Shown: positions 44,950 through 56,456 of the stretch, piece after piece
How positions within the stretch are numbered: the first letter of the stretch is position 1
How the letters are laid out: every line of letters begins with the position of its first letter
Source of the DNA: Lutraria lutraria
Lineage: Eukaryota > Mollusca > Bivalvia > Venerida > Mactridae
Direction of reading: 5' to 3'
Assembly (NCBI GenBank): GCA_964023205.1
Contig: OZ026843.1
Coordinates: 1,845,029-1,909,028, forward strand
Length of the DNA: 64,000 bases
The notes under the pieces: model-generated
Seen by the model: only the letters and a program-made list of their open reading frames with translations
Databases searched by the model: none
Told to the model about the DNA's origin: nothing
Position numbers and translations under genes: made by a program

Positions 44950-46250
44950 TTAAAGCCCCATTAGCTTTTTGCTGTAGAAAAATACAAAATGTATATGCAA
45001 AAACATTTAATTGTTGATATTATCCCAAGATAATTATTACCGACGAATCGAGCCCTTTTTCGTCTAAAAACACTCATTTCACTGTGATTTTTGCTTTTGT
45101 AAACTTTAAATATGTAGAGCGCGTGACGTCACTTTACTACGTGTGTATAGCATGACTGCGGGAAAACTCAGGTGTTCTATAAATATTATTTATTTCAATG
45201 ATATTGAAAAAAATACGATAGTGGTTTCGGAAACATTTTAGCTCACCTGATGAATTGATTCATCAGGTGAGCTTGATTCATCAGGTGAGCTCACCTGATT
45301 CATCAGGTGAGCTTTTAGGATCGTTGAATGTCCGGCGTCCGTCCACAGTTTGTTTACACTCTAGCAACCGCAGCTCTTAACGAATCGTGATTAATCTTGC
45401 TCACTATGTATATGGCCACAATGTCTCGGCTAAGTTCGATTATGGGCAAAATCGGACAATAACTTCTAGAGTTATGGGCCCTTGAATTACAAAATTTGCT
45501 ATATTTAGCTTGTTTACACTCGATCGCCTTCATTTATTAACCAATCCTAATAATATTTTCAGTAAATGTGTATAACCAAAAGATCTTGGACAAGTTCGAT
45601 TATGGGCAAAATCGGATCAGAACATCAAGAGTTATGTGCCCTTGACTTAGAAAATTTGCTATATTTGAGTTTGTTTATACTCTAGCGCATTCATTTATTC
45701 ACCAATCCTAATAATATTTTTTCAATAAAGGTGTATAACCAAAAGATCTTGGACAAGTTCGAATATGGGCGGAATCGGACCAGAACTTCAAGAGTTATTG
45801 GCCATTGACCTTGAAAATTTGTTATATGTTAGCTTGTTCACACTCTAGCGCCTTCATTTATTCACCGATCCTAATAATATTTACAATGTGTATGACCTGA
45901 TGGTTTTGGACAAGTTCAGTTATGGGTGGAATTGGACCACAACTTCAAGAGTAATGGGCCCTTGGATTAGAAAATTTGCTACGTTTTAGCTTACAAGTTT
46001 AACAGTATTATACCTTCATTGTTGGTTTTAATCTCAAAGTCTACGTAAAAATGAGTTTTACGAGATGGAAACTATATTATCTGGTCATTAATTATTGGCC
46101 TTTGTTCTCAGGTGAGCGATAAAGGGCCAATGTGGCCCTCTTGTTTCTTGTTCTAACGTATGGACGGGAGGAAAACACACCGGATTCCTCTGTTATAGAA
46201 CAAACAGAAACTATTAGGACCAATACATTTATAAGCTTATGGGACTTTAA
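44950..46250. mobile_element. MITE1 copy 5, split by a HINE-like element
   Basis: The left part 44950-45239 (TTTAAAGCCCCATTAGC to GGAAACATTTT) and the right part 46144-46250 (TTTCTTGTTCTAACGTATGG to TTATGGGACTTTAA) join into a normal MITE1. The HINE-like element 45240-46143 lies between. The T-run at the junction is not duplicated beyond TTT, as expected for insertion between Ts. Confidence 0.9.
45240..46143 (+). mobile_element. HINE-like element copy 4, nested in MITE1
   Basis: Same termini as 1144-1771. The 5' hairpin has been amplified: AGCTCACCTGATTCATCAGG-type palindromes recur several times between 45240 and 45313. About four units of 165 bp follow, each with GGACAAGTTCGATTATGGGC and CTCTAGCGCCTTCATTTATT. 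It ends with TCTCAGGTGAGC and GGGCCAATGTGGCCCTCTTG. Confidence 0.85.
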
Positions 46251-46408
46251 ATGTAAAATATTACAGGTAAATGTACAATGTAAACACATGTATACATTAA
46301 TGGTGTTTTTAATTTTGATTGATCTTTTAGACTAAGACACTGTTAAATGGCTTAGTAAGAAGTACACTGAAATTATTTGATAGTAATGTAAAATAGTATT
46401 ATTTTCAG

Positions 46409-46471
46409 AAAATAATCAAGTCAACCCGTCAAAATCCAGTGCTGGTTGGTCAACAAGAAAGATTAATGCAG
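46409..46471 (+). CDS. Candidate 63-nt exon B of a tandem exon set
   Basis: Acceptor ATTATTTTCAG ends at 46408 and donor GTAAAC starts at 46472. Read from phase 1: ENNQVNPSKSSAGWSTRKIN plus Ala. It is 63 nt like exon A and closely similar in sequence to exon C (AAAATAATC...GTCAACCCG... CAGTG). It is polar and Ser/Asn-rich. The symmetrical phase allows inclusion or skipping without a frame change. Confidence 0.4.
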
Positions 46472-46640
46472 GTAAACACAATTCCAAGCTACATATTTCA
46501 TAATTTATTGATAAGCAAAAAAAAAAGATTTTTAAGTAAGTACAATATTATAACATATATATATGTTCAAATTTCCACTTGGGGACTAACTACAAAGAAC
46601 AATGACATAATAATGGGGTTTTTTTGTTGTTTTTTTTCAG

Positions 46641-46698
46641 AAAATAATCCAGTTCACCCGGGCAATTCCAGTGACTTTAAGGAATAAAAACAACACAA
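46641..46698 (+). CDS. Candidate exon C, decayed or terminal
   Basis: It is preceded by TTTTTTTTCAG. It aligns with exon B from AAAATAATCC through TTCCAGTG, then differs. The frame reads ENNPVHPGNSSDFKE and stops at TAA 46685-46687. A GTAAAC identical to exon B's donor sits at 46699, which would make it 58 nt, 5 nt shorter than A and B. It is either a terminal exon or a copy that lost its frame. A HINE-like element begins 5 bp after the donor. Confidence 0.35.
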
Positions 46699-46703
46699 GT
46701 AAA

Positions 46704-48026
46704 CAAGAGGGCCATGATGGCTCTATATTGCTCACCTGAGCATTGTAACACTAAGGGATAATTTGATCAAGGAAAGGTTATTTGACATGGTAAAGAATTA
46801 TCTACCAAAACTCTTAAGTAGGTGTTGAAATCAACTCCCCCCCCCCCGGGGCTGGGCCAATATTGACCACGGGCCATGATTAGAACTTACTTTATAGAGG
46901 TCTGCTAGACAATGCTACATACCAAATATCTTAGCTCTAGGCCATGTGGTTTTGAACAAGAAGATTTTTTAGATTTTCCTATATAAAATAGAGTAAACCC
47001 TTGGGTGGGGCCAATTTTGACCCCTGGGGTCATAAATTGATCAAGCTTCGTAGAGGTCCACTAGACAATGCTACATACAAAATATCTAAGCTCTAGGCCT
47101 TGTAGTTTTGGACAAGACGATTTTTTAAATTTTCCTATTTAAGTCTATATAAATCAAGTGAGCCCCGAGGCGGGGCCAATTTTAACCCTAGGGCAATAAT
47201 TTGAACAAACTTGGTAAGCTCCAGGTCTAGTGGTTTCAGAGAGGATTTTAAAAATTTCCCTATATACATGTAAACCTATATAAAATCAAGTGACCCCCAG
47301 GGCGGGGCCAATTTTAACCCTAGGGCAATAATTTGAAAAATCTTGGTAGAGGTCCACTAGGCAATGATACACACCAGATATCAAAGCTCTAGGTCCTCTG
47401 GTTTTTCAGTTGAATATTTTTTGAAAAAATCCTTCCGGTTGCTATGGAGTTCTTCATAGAATTGAATTATTTGAACAAATTTGGTAGAGCTTCAAGCGAG
47501 GAACACACCTGTGAAGTTTTGTTGAAATTGACCCAGTGGTTAAGGAGGAGATGTTGTTTAAAGTCCCATAAGCTTATAAATGTATTGGTCCTAATAGTTT
47601 CTGTTTGTTCTATAACAGAGGAATCCGGTGTGTTTTCCTCCCATGCATACTTTATAGCAAGAAAAAAATGTTTCCGAAACCACTATCGTAATTTTTTCAA
47701 TATCATTGAAATATATACTATGTATAGAACACCTGTGTTTTCCCGCTCATGCTATGCACACGTAGTTAAGTGACGTCACGCGCTCTACATATTTCAAGTT
47801 TACAAAAGCAAAAATCACAGTGAAATGAGTGTTTTCAGACGAAAAAGGGCTTGTTTCGTCGGTAATAATTATCTTGGGATAATATCAGCAATTAAATGTT
47901 TTTGCATATATTTTTCTACAGCAAAAAGCTAATGGGGCTTTAAAGAAATTGTTGACGACGAACGACGACGGACATAGCTCGATCCTTAAAGCTCACCTTG
48001 GCACTATGTGCAGTGCCAGGTGAGCT
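46704..48026 (-). mobile_element. HINE-like element copy 5, containing a MITE1
   Basis: It begins CAAGAGGGCCATGATGGC. Units of about 160 bp follow (GGGCGGGGCCAATTTTAACC, GACAAGACGATTTTTTAAAT). It resumes after MITE1 copy 6 with GACGACGAACGACGACGGAC and ends with the hairpin AAAGCTCACC...GGTGAGCT at 48026. This is the reverse nesting order to copy 4. Confidence 0.85.
47558..47943. mobile_element. MITE1 copy 6, nested in a HINE-like element
   Basis: A full-length copy: TTAAAGTCCCATAAGC to AAGCTAATGGGGCTTTAA, 386 bp, with AGTGACGTCACGCGC near 47770. It shows few substitutions from copies 3 and 5. Confidence 0.9.
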
Positions 48027-50015
48027 AAAAACACTATGCAAACACCATTGTTTTAGAATTTAACCATCATTTAAGTACTCATGTGAGCAAAAAGAAAGAG
48101 GTGATCATACAGACATTATAATGTATCAGTAGGTGCTTAGTACTGTGATAATGCATTTATTCTATAGTAATGCAACATTTGAAAAATAAACATGTTTTAA
48201 AGAAAATTCAATGAAATAATGGACAATATATTATTATATTTCAAGTATTTAAGTCATTTGGACATAACAAAGTCAAATGTAATAATTCCAGAAAACTTGA
48301 AAGTAACACAAAGCTGTACATGTAAACTATATTTTTCTACATCTACTGAGAAAAGACAGCTGATTTTGTCGTGGATTCTCTCTTATACCCAGCTTCTATA
48401 CAATTCACCAAAGAAAACATACTTTGAATATGTTCCAGAGTCAAGCACTATTCCATTTGATATTGCCCACTATTCCATTTGATATTGCCGGCTTTGCTTT
48501 CAACAAACGAATAATTAATACAAAATTAATTCAGATTGCCTATGTAAACTATTCCCTGAAGTAATAATTTATCAATGTTGAATCTTTCCATTCAAACATG
48601 TCGAGAGACAATTTGACAATTCTAACACATTTATATTTCTTGACAGCATCATGAATCACCGCTGGGAATTACTCTTTACATTCACGTACACCAAATTGTC
48701 ATTCTAATACCTTTGTGCATAACAGATATCTTTTATTTTATTATTACATTGAGAGTCGATTCTCTAATTATTTGAAAACTACCTTATAGTTTTATAATTG
48801 GGTTCCCATGACGGTGTTTCGTATATTTACTACTGCTGGTTTTATTCGGTACAGATTGTTTGAATCATTTAGAATGTCAGCGGGATTTTGTTGCAATCAG
48901 GACTTAACTTTGATTTTCTTTAATAAATGTTTTTATGGAATTATATTGTTCTATGTTCCTGTAAACAGACACACATATGACTATAATACCAATATTCTCA
49001 TGAATTGCGTTCTTGAATTCTCGATTAAACGCACGTACTCCACACCGTCTTGAAGTTGATACAAACATATTTCAGGCAAACCACAGGCAGAAGTAATGGA
49101 TCTGTTATGGTAAAATTGTAATAATTCCACATAAAACACAATAACATGCGCACCGCCTTCACAAAACGCAAAGTTTATTATAAAGCAATACCGACAAATT
49201 CTTCAACTTTATGTTTGCAGCCGTTTCAGGTATATATGTTTGCACAAAATGAGACCAAAACGAAGTTCCTAGCCCAATCCGTTTTCGAGAAATCAAACAA
49301 ATAAACGCCAGAATTTGACCAGATTTCGTTTGATCGGAAAAAATGCGACCATACTAGTAAGTTAGTGCAATATTGTCAGTCGACCATAAGTTGATCAATA
49401 CGTCCGAAAAGGAACAATTAAACATATTAATAAAGATCTACAGAACTCAACTACAGAGCCAAGTACTGTATCTAGAATAGACATTGATACCGATCAGATA
49501 TAGATAACATTATGGTTATATTTTCGGGGGAAGTTATTCATCAGTACTTATCGCTATACATTTCTAGGTTGTCACCCTTTACATTGTATCAATTGACTCG
49601 TCGGGTCCTATTTATCGGTATCAACTATTTTCATTAAGTAGGCCTATTCATTAAGCATACTTATATACGAATGCACCAGATGAAAACGTAACAATATATT
49701 TATTAGATATGTGTTCATTATTCTAGAAATTGCTACATATGATGTGGTAACCTTGATACGGAAGCATATATACGCCACCACATAACGATAAATTTTCATG
49801 AAAACTTTCGTGAAAATAATGGCGTTTTTCGTGTAAGAAATGGAGGATTTCACGTTAATTTATGAGGAAACAAGAAAAATGAGAAATATCATGAAAGCTA
49901 GTTAATTATCGTAACGCGAAAAATTGCTAGTTAGTGCTTTGCATTGCCACCACATAGCATTAGTTTTCATGAAAAGTTTCGCAAAAATTATAGTTTTTCA
50001 TGAAAATACATTCAT
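48027..50015. other. Intergenic, no recognised gene
   Basis: An 87-codon ORF (48219-48482) and an 81-codon ORF (48808-49053) have no recognised domain. A 21-bp duplication (ATTCCATTTGATATTGCC) lies at 48450-48490. A diverged direct repeat of about 60 bp (GCCACCACATA...TTTTCATGAAAA) lies at 49772 and 49947. Confidence 0.4.
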
Positions 50016-50055
50016 CAAGGACTTATATACATACATGTATGTATATAAGTCCTTG
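50016..50055. repeat. 40-bp perfect palindrome
   Basis: CAAGGACTTATATACATACA and its exact reverse complement are joined with no spacer. Could extrude as a cruciform or be the remains of a foldback element. Confidence 0.9.
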
Positions 50056-50629
50056 CATTCATGAATCAAGATAAAACTTTTCATGAAACCAGTTATCTAA
50101 AAATAGATATCGGAAAACATATTCAAGGCGTAAGTTCTAAAGAAGGGCCCGTCAGATGCATGCAGTAAGTGACTTTTAGTATCATGTACTCTTCTTTTTC
50201 CTATATATATATATATCTATAGCGTAAATCTATTTATTTACTAACTGATTAGACTTATTATCTTCGAGATTCACTCTAGGTGGAACGAAGAATTAATGGA
50301 GCAGACATCATAATTATGATATTGAATTCCAGGGCTTTTGCACCATAACAAACTGTCCTTTTATCAAACTTTGTCACGCGGTGGTGTTTGAGTATAACTA
50401 TGGCATTATGCGAAACAGATCTCAAATCTCGAGTTTCATTTGTGGAAAAGGTAAACATTTCAGAGATACATGTATATCAATGAAGGCGCTATTTACAAAT
50501 AAGAGTCACAGTGTGAAAATTACATCGTTCTTTTAGCATATCATGTGATATGTTATTCGGTAATAATATATTTCTGCATGCTATGTTGTTTGCTCCAAAA
50601 CTGCTTCTCACTTTTCTATTTTATCAACC

Positions 50630-50830
50630 TGAACTTTGTTTGCTACGAATTACCATTATAATTATTATGAAATGTCTATTTACCACTATCTTCTTTTTGC
50701 CCTCTTAAATATGTACTATTGTATTTTGTCATTTGTTGTATGCATGTGTTTGTGTATTACTGTATGTTGTATATATGATTATGACGATGAGCTCAACGCT
50801 TAAGTCAATTAATAAATATTCTGTTCTGTT
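50630..50830 (+). mobile_element. LINE 3' tail fragment
   Basis: GATTATGACGATGAGCTCAA and the ending AATAAATATTCTGTTCTGTT resemble the 3' UTR and short tandem tail of CR1/jockey-type LINEs. No ORF is attached. LINE B begins right after it, giving two LINE fragments head to tail. Confidence 0.45.
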
Positions 50831-50839
50831 CTATTATAA

Positions 50840-52275
50840 GCTATGGGTCTGAAGTTTGGGGTTATACAAAATCTAAAGAAATAGAAAGATGCATTTAAAG
50901 TTTTTAAAAAGGTTGTTAAATGTTAAACAAACGACATGTAATGCATTTGTGTATGGTGAATTAGGACGTTACCCGTTATTTGTTAATAGATATGTAAGTA
51001 TCATAAAATATTGGTTGAAAATTCAGTCTAGTGATAATATTTTATTAAGATATGTATATAAACAAGCTGTAGACGATTGTAACAAAGGTTGTATTAACTG
51101 GGTATATAATGTCAAGAAAATGTTAATTAATTATATGATTTTGCAGATATGTTTGATAATGTGTATGATATTAATAATAAGTCTTTCCCTTTAGTTTTTA
51201 AGATGCGGATTATTGAATCGTATAAACAAGAGTGGTTGAACATTGTTAATAAAAGTACTATGATGGATTTAAACCAGCATTTGGTTATGAAATGTATCTT
51301 GATATTTTACCAAAATCTTTTAGAATATACTTTTGTAGACTATGCATGTCTGTTCATCCGTTACGGATACAAACAGGTAGATTTACTAATGATAACAAAC
51401 CTCGAAATGAAAGACACCGTATTTATTGTAATTCTAATGATATTGAAGATGAGTATCATTTTCTGTGTATAACGGCGCCTCGTATTTCCACGGTACGTAT
51501 CATTAAAACTAAAGAAAACACAAATATAAGGACTTACCTTGCATTAATCAATGGATATTTCTCTCGTTTTATTTAATACAGCATGTTCTAAAATAATCGT
51601 ATTTTTCTCGTACTTGTGTGAATGTTCTAAAAACATTCAGGATCGACTGACGGCGGCAGCCATATTTTAAAGGTACATTCTCATATTTCTGCGGTAACCA
51701 CGTCATGACTAACCCCATAATTATTGCTAAAACAATTGTATATGAAAAAGTACCTTTAACTGTCAATCAATATTCGAGTGACGTCATGGGTTAGCGCAAA
51801 CAGACGGCCGGTATGTGTCATTCGTAAAACGACATGAATATAACAATAAGTAGGAAACCATCTTTAGCAGTTGTGTATGAGCATTGAAAATAACTTTATA
51901 TTCATATAATCTTTTGATTTTTATATAAATGCAAATACCTTTATACGGAAAAGAACTATTGCCGAAACTGTAAGAACAAAACGAAAGTAGCCTCTTTGTG
52001 TAAGTATGTGACCTACAGGTGGTGCATCGTTCTGTTTATACCGGAAGTATGATATACCGCGGATATATGGGTACCGCGGAAATACGAGGCGCGAGTATAT
52101 ATGTCCTTGTTATTCTGAAATTAGGCATAATATATCCAAATAATATACTGTGTTAAACCTTCTGTACAGAAATATTTACAACTGTTAAGCAATGTTGATA
52201 AATCAGAGTTAATTAATATATCATTGTATGTTAAAAATGCATTAAAAATTCGTTCTAATATGACTAATGTTAGAT
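50840..52275 (+). pseudogene. LINE B ORF2 C-terminal remnant
   Basis: Frames in order: YGSEVWGYTKSKEIER, then after a frameshift HLKFLKRLLNVKQTT and YGELGRYPLFVNRYVSIIKY (50890-51020); VDDCNKGCINWVYNVKKM; MRIIESYKQEWLNIVNKS; LPKSFRIYFCRLCMSVHPLR and IQTGRF; IYCNSNDIEDEYHFLCI, where the TIR element cuts in at 51471; then CPCYSEIRHNISK from about 52102, and KYLQLLSNVDKSELIN to the stop TAA at 52273-52275. The C..C...EDE.HFL..C knuckle links it to the same broad LINE group as LINE A but a different family. Several frameshifts; not functional. Confidence 0.8.
51472..52097. mobile_element. TIR element of about 620 bp, nested in LINE B
   Basis: GGCGCCTCGTATTTCCACGG at about 51474-51493 is mirrored at 52072-52092 (CCGCGGAAATACGAGGCGC). 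TATA flanks both sides. Removing it restores the LINE reading frame across the junction, a strong check of the boundaries. No transposase ORF; non-autonomous. Confidence 0.8.
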
Positions 52276-52460
52276 AAATTCTGTTCGTCTCCATTACCTA
52301 TACATATTTGTGCAACTTGTGTATGATTTTTTGTTTAAAAAATTATGTCCAATTTTGTTCATTTTATCGTTTAATTGTAAATTACGTTGACAGTTTATGT
52401 TTGTATTTATGTATGTAGATGATGTAGCATGTACAAGTCTGAATAAAATGTCTGTCTGTG

Positions 52461-53068
52461 TCTATTTTCAATATAGATTTGATGCGATAGTACGAAATGC
52501 GATAGTACGAAAAATGCGAAAGTTCTAAATGAATTTGAAGTCCCCAGATACGTTTTACACTACAATAAGATGCGAAAGTTCACACCTATTCAATTTATTC
52601 GATAGTTAACTGATTTTATTTGTCTACCACTTTGATACGTGTCCTTGTTAAAAAGAAATCATTTAGTCGTAAAACTGTGAAAATCTGAAATATAATTAGT
52701 GTAATAATAATAAATAATAAGCGTTTAAAATTTTGACTACAAAAGTTGTGTGTATTTTGTAATTGTTTACTGTACCGTAATCAGTCGTGTAAAGGTCACA
52801 TGTGCGTATCAGACGCACGTCAAACATCTGTGACAGTCCAGGGAAAATATTTTCATGTGTAAGACACATAAACATTTTTAGCAAAGATATATTATCAAAG
52901 AAATGACGAGAAAATGAAAAATATCGGCGCCATTTTGTTTGTTTTGTGCTAAGTAATCCGGGAAAAGTACAGAACCGTATTGTTTTTCAAAAGATTTATT
53001 TCCCTTGTCTATTTAGCTATCATTTGCAAAGCTTGTCTCCGGTAAACGATAATACCAATGAAAACCAG
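52461..53068. other. Intergenic, no recognised gene
   Basis: Short direct repeats GATGCGATAGTACGAAA/ATGCGAAAGTTC near 52490-52580; otherwise AT-rich. Confidence 0.4.
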
Positions 53069-54271
53069 AACTATCACTAAAGGTGATGAATACCCCCAGA
53101 TGCGGCCTTGACACAGTTATTGTTACATTTTACAGAGGAAAATATAATGCATTTTCATTTTTTTAATACCTGCAAATTGTTGCTTAGATATATCCTGACC
53201 AGTTTCTAAATATACATTATATAAAAAATAACAAAGGGCCATAACTCATTAAAATTTACTTGGACAAAACCTATTGTGGACATGCACAACTTAGCAAACT
53301 ACTTATCACTTCTAAGAAGTTTCACTGAATTCCTGCATGTAGTTGCTGACAAATAGTACGGACAAAATTTACCTAATTGTATAAAACAAAGGGCCATAAC
53401 TCAGTGAAAATTAATCCAAACAAAACCTGGTTATTGCATGCACAACTTGGCTTACTTTTTATAACTTCTGTGAAGTTTCATTGAATTCCTATGAGTAGTT
53501 ACTGAGATATTGTATATACACTGTATAAAAAACAACAAAGGGCCATAACTCAGTGAAAATTTAACCAACCAAGACAAGCTTAATGCATGCACAACTAGGC
53601 TAACTACTCATCACTTCTGAGAAGTTTTATTGAATTCCTGGCAGTAGTCAATGAGAAATAGTCAGAACAAAATTTGCCTATTGTATATACTGTAGAAAAA
53701 AACAAAGGGCTATAACTCAGTGAAAATCAATCCAAATGAAAAATGATTTAAGCATGCACAACTAGGCTAACTACTTATTACTTCTGTGAAGTTTCGTTGA
53801 AATCCTGTGAATAGTTGCTGAGAAATTGTCCGGACAAAATTTGCCTAATGTATATACTGTATAAAAACAACAAAGGGCTATAACTCAGTGAAAATTAATC
53901 CGAACGAAAATTGCTTTAAGCATGCACAACTAGGCTTACTACTGATCACTTCTGTGAAGTTTCATTGAGATCCTGTGAGTAGTTGCTGAGAAATTGTCCG
54001 GACAAAATTTGCCTATTGTATATACTGTAGAAAAACAACAAAGGGGTATAACTCAGTGAAAATTAATCAGAACAAAAATTGCTTTAAGCATGCACAACTA
54101 GGCTTACTACTGATCACTTCTGTGAAGTTTCATTGAGATCCTGTGAGTAATTGCTGAGAAATTGTCCGGACAAATTGTGTCTACAGACGCACGGACCGAC
54201 CGACCGACCGACCGACCGTCAAGCGTGAATCCAATATAGCCCCCATATATTTCATATCTGGGGGTATAATT
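53069..54271 (+). mobile_element. Tandem-repeat element type B, copy 2, complete
   Basis: It opens AACTATCACTAAAGGTGATG (ATCAC/GTGAT hairpin) and AATACCCCCAGATG. About six units of 155-160 bp follow (ACAAAGGGCCATAACTCAGT, TAAGCATGCACAACTAGGC). Then come a GACC microsatellite (54192-54217) and the end GCCCCCATATATTTCATATC plus TGGGGGTAT. The CCCCCAGAT at the start is mirrored by ATCTGGGGG near the end. The arrangement resembles the HINE-like family with unrelated internal repeats. No coding content. Confidence 0.75.
54192..54217. repeat. GACC microsatellite
   Basis: Six or so GACC units inside the type B element. Confidence 0.9.
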
Positions 54272-54362
54272 AATTAGACATTGAACGTGATCACTCAAAC
54301 CTTTGTTTCACATTAATTTTGCCTAAACTGGAAGTATCACCACGACTCTCCTGTCTTGTCGG

Positions 54363-54545
54363 ACCGGATTTATATAGCTCAGTCGGTAGAGCATCCGACT
54401 GCAATCTTGGGGTATCTGTTTCAAACCCCGACTCGGTCACATTACTAATATCGACGATATAACAATGAAATAGCTTCTGCTGCAATTTATCCCTGCCTCT
54501 TCGGCATTGGTGTCCGCATGGGCACCTTGGTTGACATGTATTCAT
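54363..54545 (+). mobile_element. tRNA-derived SINE (second family)
   Basis: A TAGCTCAGTCGGTAGAGCA A-box region (54374-54392) and a GTTTCAAACCCC B-box (54418-54429) with correct spacing are followed by a CGACTCGG stem. The anticodon arm carries extra bases and the acceptor ends do not pair, so this is not a functional tRNA gene. The downstream tail includes CTGCCTCTTCGGCATTGG. Confidence 0.65.
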
Positions 54546-56456
54546 GTTTCACAGGTCTGTTTCTCAGTAATCGTCAAAGATGATAACGTTCAATAAGTAT
54601 GCATACTTATCTGATATTTGTGCAATACTAGTATTTAACTTTCATTGCAGACGCGCAGAACGAAAACGTACGCCACATCCCTGTGATATGGACAAAGGTC
54701 TCAGACCAGGTGTGCAAAGTACACTGTCAAATTGTATAATCAGGCCCAAGAAGTGTTGTAAAACCAATGGAATTACCTAAATTCAGCGATAAGCTTATTC
54801 ACATGATGACTTGATTTGTCATGGAGTACAAATAGTGGAGTCGTTTTGTCATATTTTCGCTTGCTACAGATATTTTTGAATTACTTTCAACAATACCAGT
54901 GAAAGGGAAGCTCCCTGCACTAATATATTTTATTTATAATTGCAGAAAGATGAGGGCCAAAACACACCTTACACTGCAGAAGTCGAAGAACCCCTGAATC
55001 GCAAGAAAATGATCCCATAAAACCCTTTGAAAGCAAATCCCGTCAAACGTTCGTTCAAACCAACGCCTTTTAAGTCATCTTACAAATCACCTTTATGATT
55101 ATAAAGCTTAACCAGCGATCAAGAAAGAGGAAGAATTGGTCATCGAGTCGCCTATTCCAGGATGGCTGTTCTATGGAAGCGTATAAGGAGATGAAAAGGG
55201 TAAACATACAAAAGAACAATATTATTTTTTAGACATTAGTCCGTTCTTAAATTCAAATCTATAATTCACAAGATTAAAGGAATCATGCAGATCTATGTAC
55301 AACATGTAAGAAAATGAGATACATGTACTAGGTTCACTTGCAAATAATTTGACTAGAAAACTTGAGCATACATTTATGAATTTTTAAACATGTGACCTAA
55401 AAGAGTAAAACATCAGTAATTATCTATTCTCCGATGCACGTTAACATTCCCGATTAAACAATTATAATAAAGCAATTCACAATTTCTCATAACAGTTGAA
55501 TCAATGTTTGTGAAGCACACCACTTCTGCGCGCATCGCCTTGAATGCTGTGTCAGGTTAGACCGATGTGTGAACCGCTTCCCACAGGGACTGTCGTGGTT
55601 TTTCTGCCCTCTGTGCTGGCCATGTGTTATTCAAATTGTTTCTTCTGGTGAATACCCATGTTGCAGGTATCACGTGTGTATTTTGCTATATGACAGATCC
55701 CCGCAGCACTTGTACGGGGATTGGCCGGTGTGGCTTCTCTAGACGTACTTCTGAACTGCTTTACATACAAGTGTCCATCCTGAAACTGTTCAAAACATGT
55801 AAATATTGTAAATATTTTAGGTACATTTTTTGTATTTAAAACTCAGGTAGTAACACAAGCCATGTTCCTTTGAACTGAACAATACTGAAACACACATTTC
55901 TGTCATATAATTAATTCTCATAGAACCGACAAAACGGTCATAATTTATACTAAGTCTACAAAAGCAGGAGAAACAAAAAGGAAACTGAAGTGGGAATGAA
56001 AAAGAGGTATACATTATCAACATGCTCGTTTTACTTACTATACATCTGCAATGAACAATTAACAAGACATATACTTATCAAAGCAATTTTAGATTGACTT
56101 CTACGAGAATTATTGGCAAAAATGTGTTTGATTTTGTGACGAAAAAAACCTATTTTCATTCATTATAGTACCAATATATTATGAATCGTGTGGTTTACTA
56201 AGGCTGGACATTTTTGACACCATTCAGTCAAAACAAAGTTTTCGAAAATCATAGAACGTACGAGAACGTACTTAGTACCGCTGTTTGCAGAAATTGTGTG
56301 CGCATATGATGGGATAGGTCTAGTTTTGGTTTTGGAAACGTTTGCCACATAAAATAAACAAAATAATGAACTTACCGAGTCTCACCAGTCACCGTCACTT
56401 ATTTTAATTACTGTCCAAAGTAACGTGATTCGCTACCCGTGGATGTGATATAACAA
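54546..56456. other. Mostly unassigned; weak exon-like segments
   Basis: Acceptor-like sites precede short open segments at 54652 (CATTGCAG), 54946 (ATAATTGCAG) and about 55670 (CATGTTGCAG, giving ITCVFCYMTDPRSTCTGIGR). The last has a Cys spacing loosely like a Ly6/uPAR start. No consistent donors or phases could be assembled, so no gene is called. Confidence 0.25.

Larger units (their letters stand above)
50831..52460 (+). mobile_element. LINE B, 5'-truncated, split by a TIR element
   Basis: ORF2 C-terminal part, then a 3' UTR ending in AATAAAATGTCTGTCTGTGT at about 52442-52460. The coding part is interrupted at 51471 by a 620-bp TIR element and resumes at about 52102. 5' truncation is in the thumb region. 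Confidence 0.8.

Noticed and set aside
54366..54440. Possible functional tRNA gene
   Set aside because: A- and B-boxes are present but the arms and acceptor stem do not pair; a SINE-like tail follows.
54580..55020. Two-exon host gene (54652 and 54946)
   Set aside because: Acceptor-like CAGs exist, but phases and donors do not fit together and the second has no donor.
55624..55839. Ly6/uPAR-like secreted protein exon
   Set aside because: Only a loose Cys spacing after an acceptor-like site; no signal peptide exon, donor or remaining Cys pattern.
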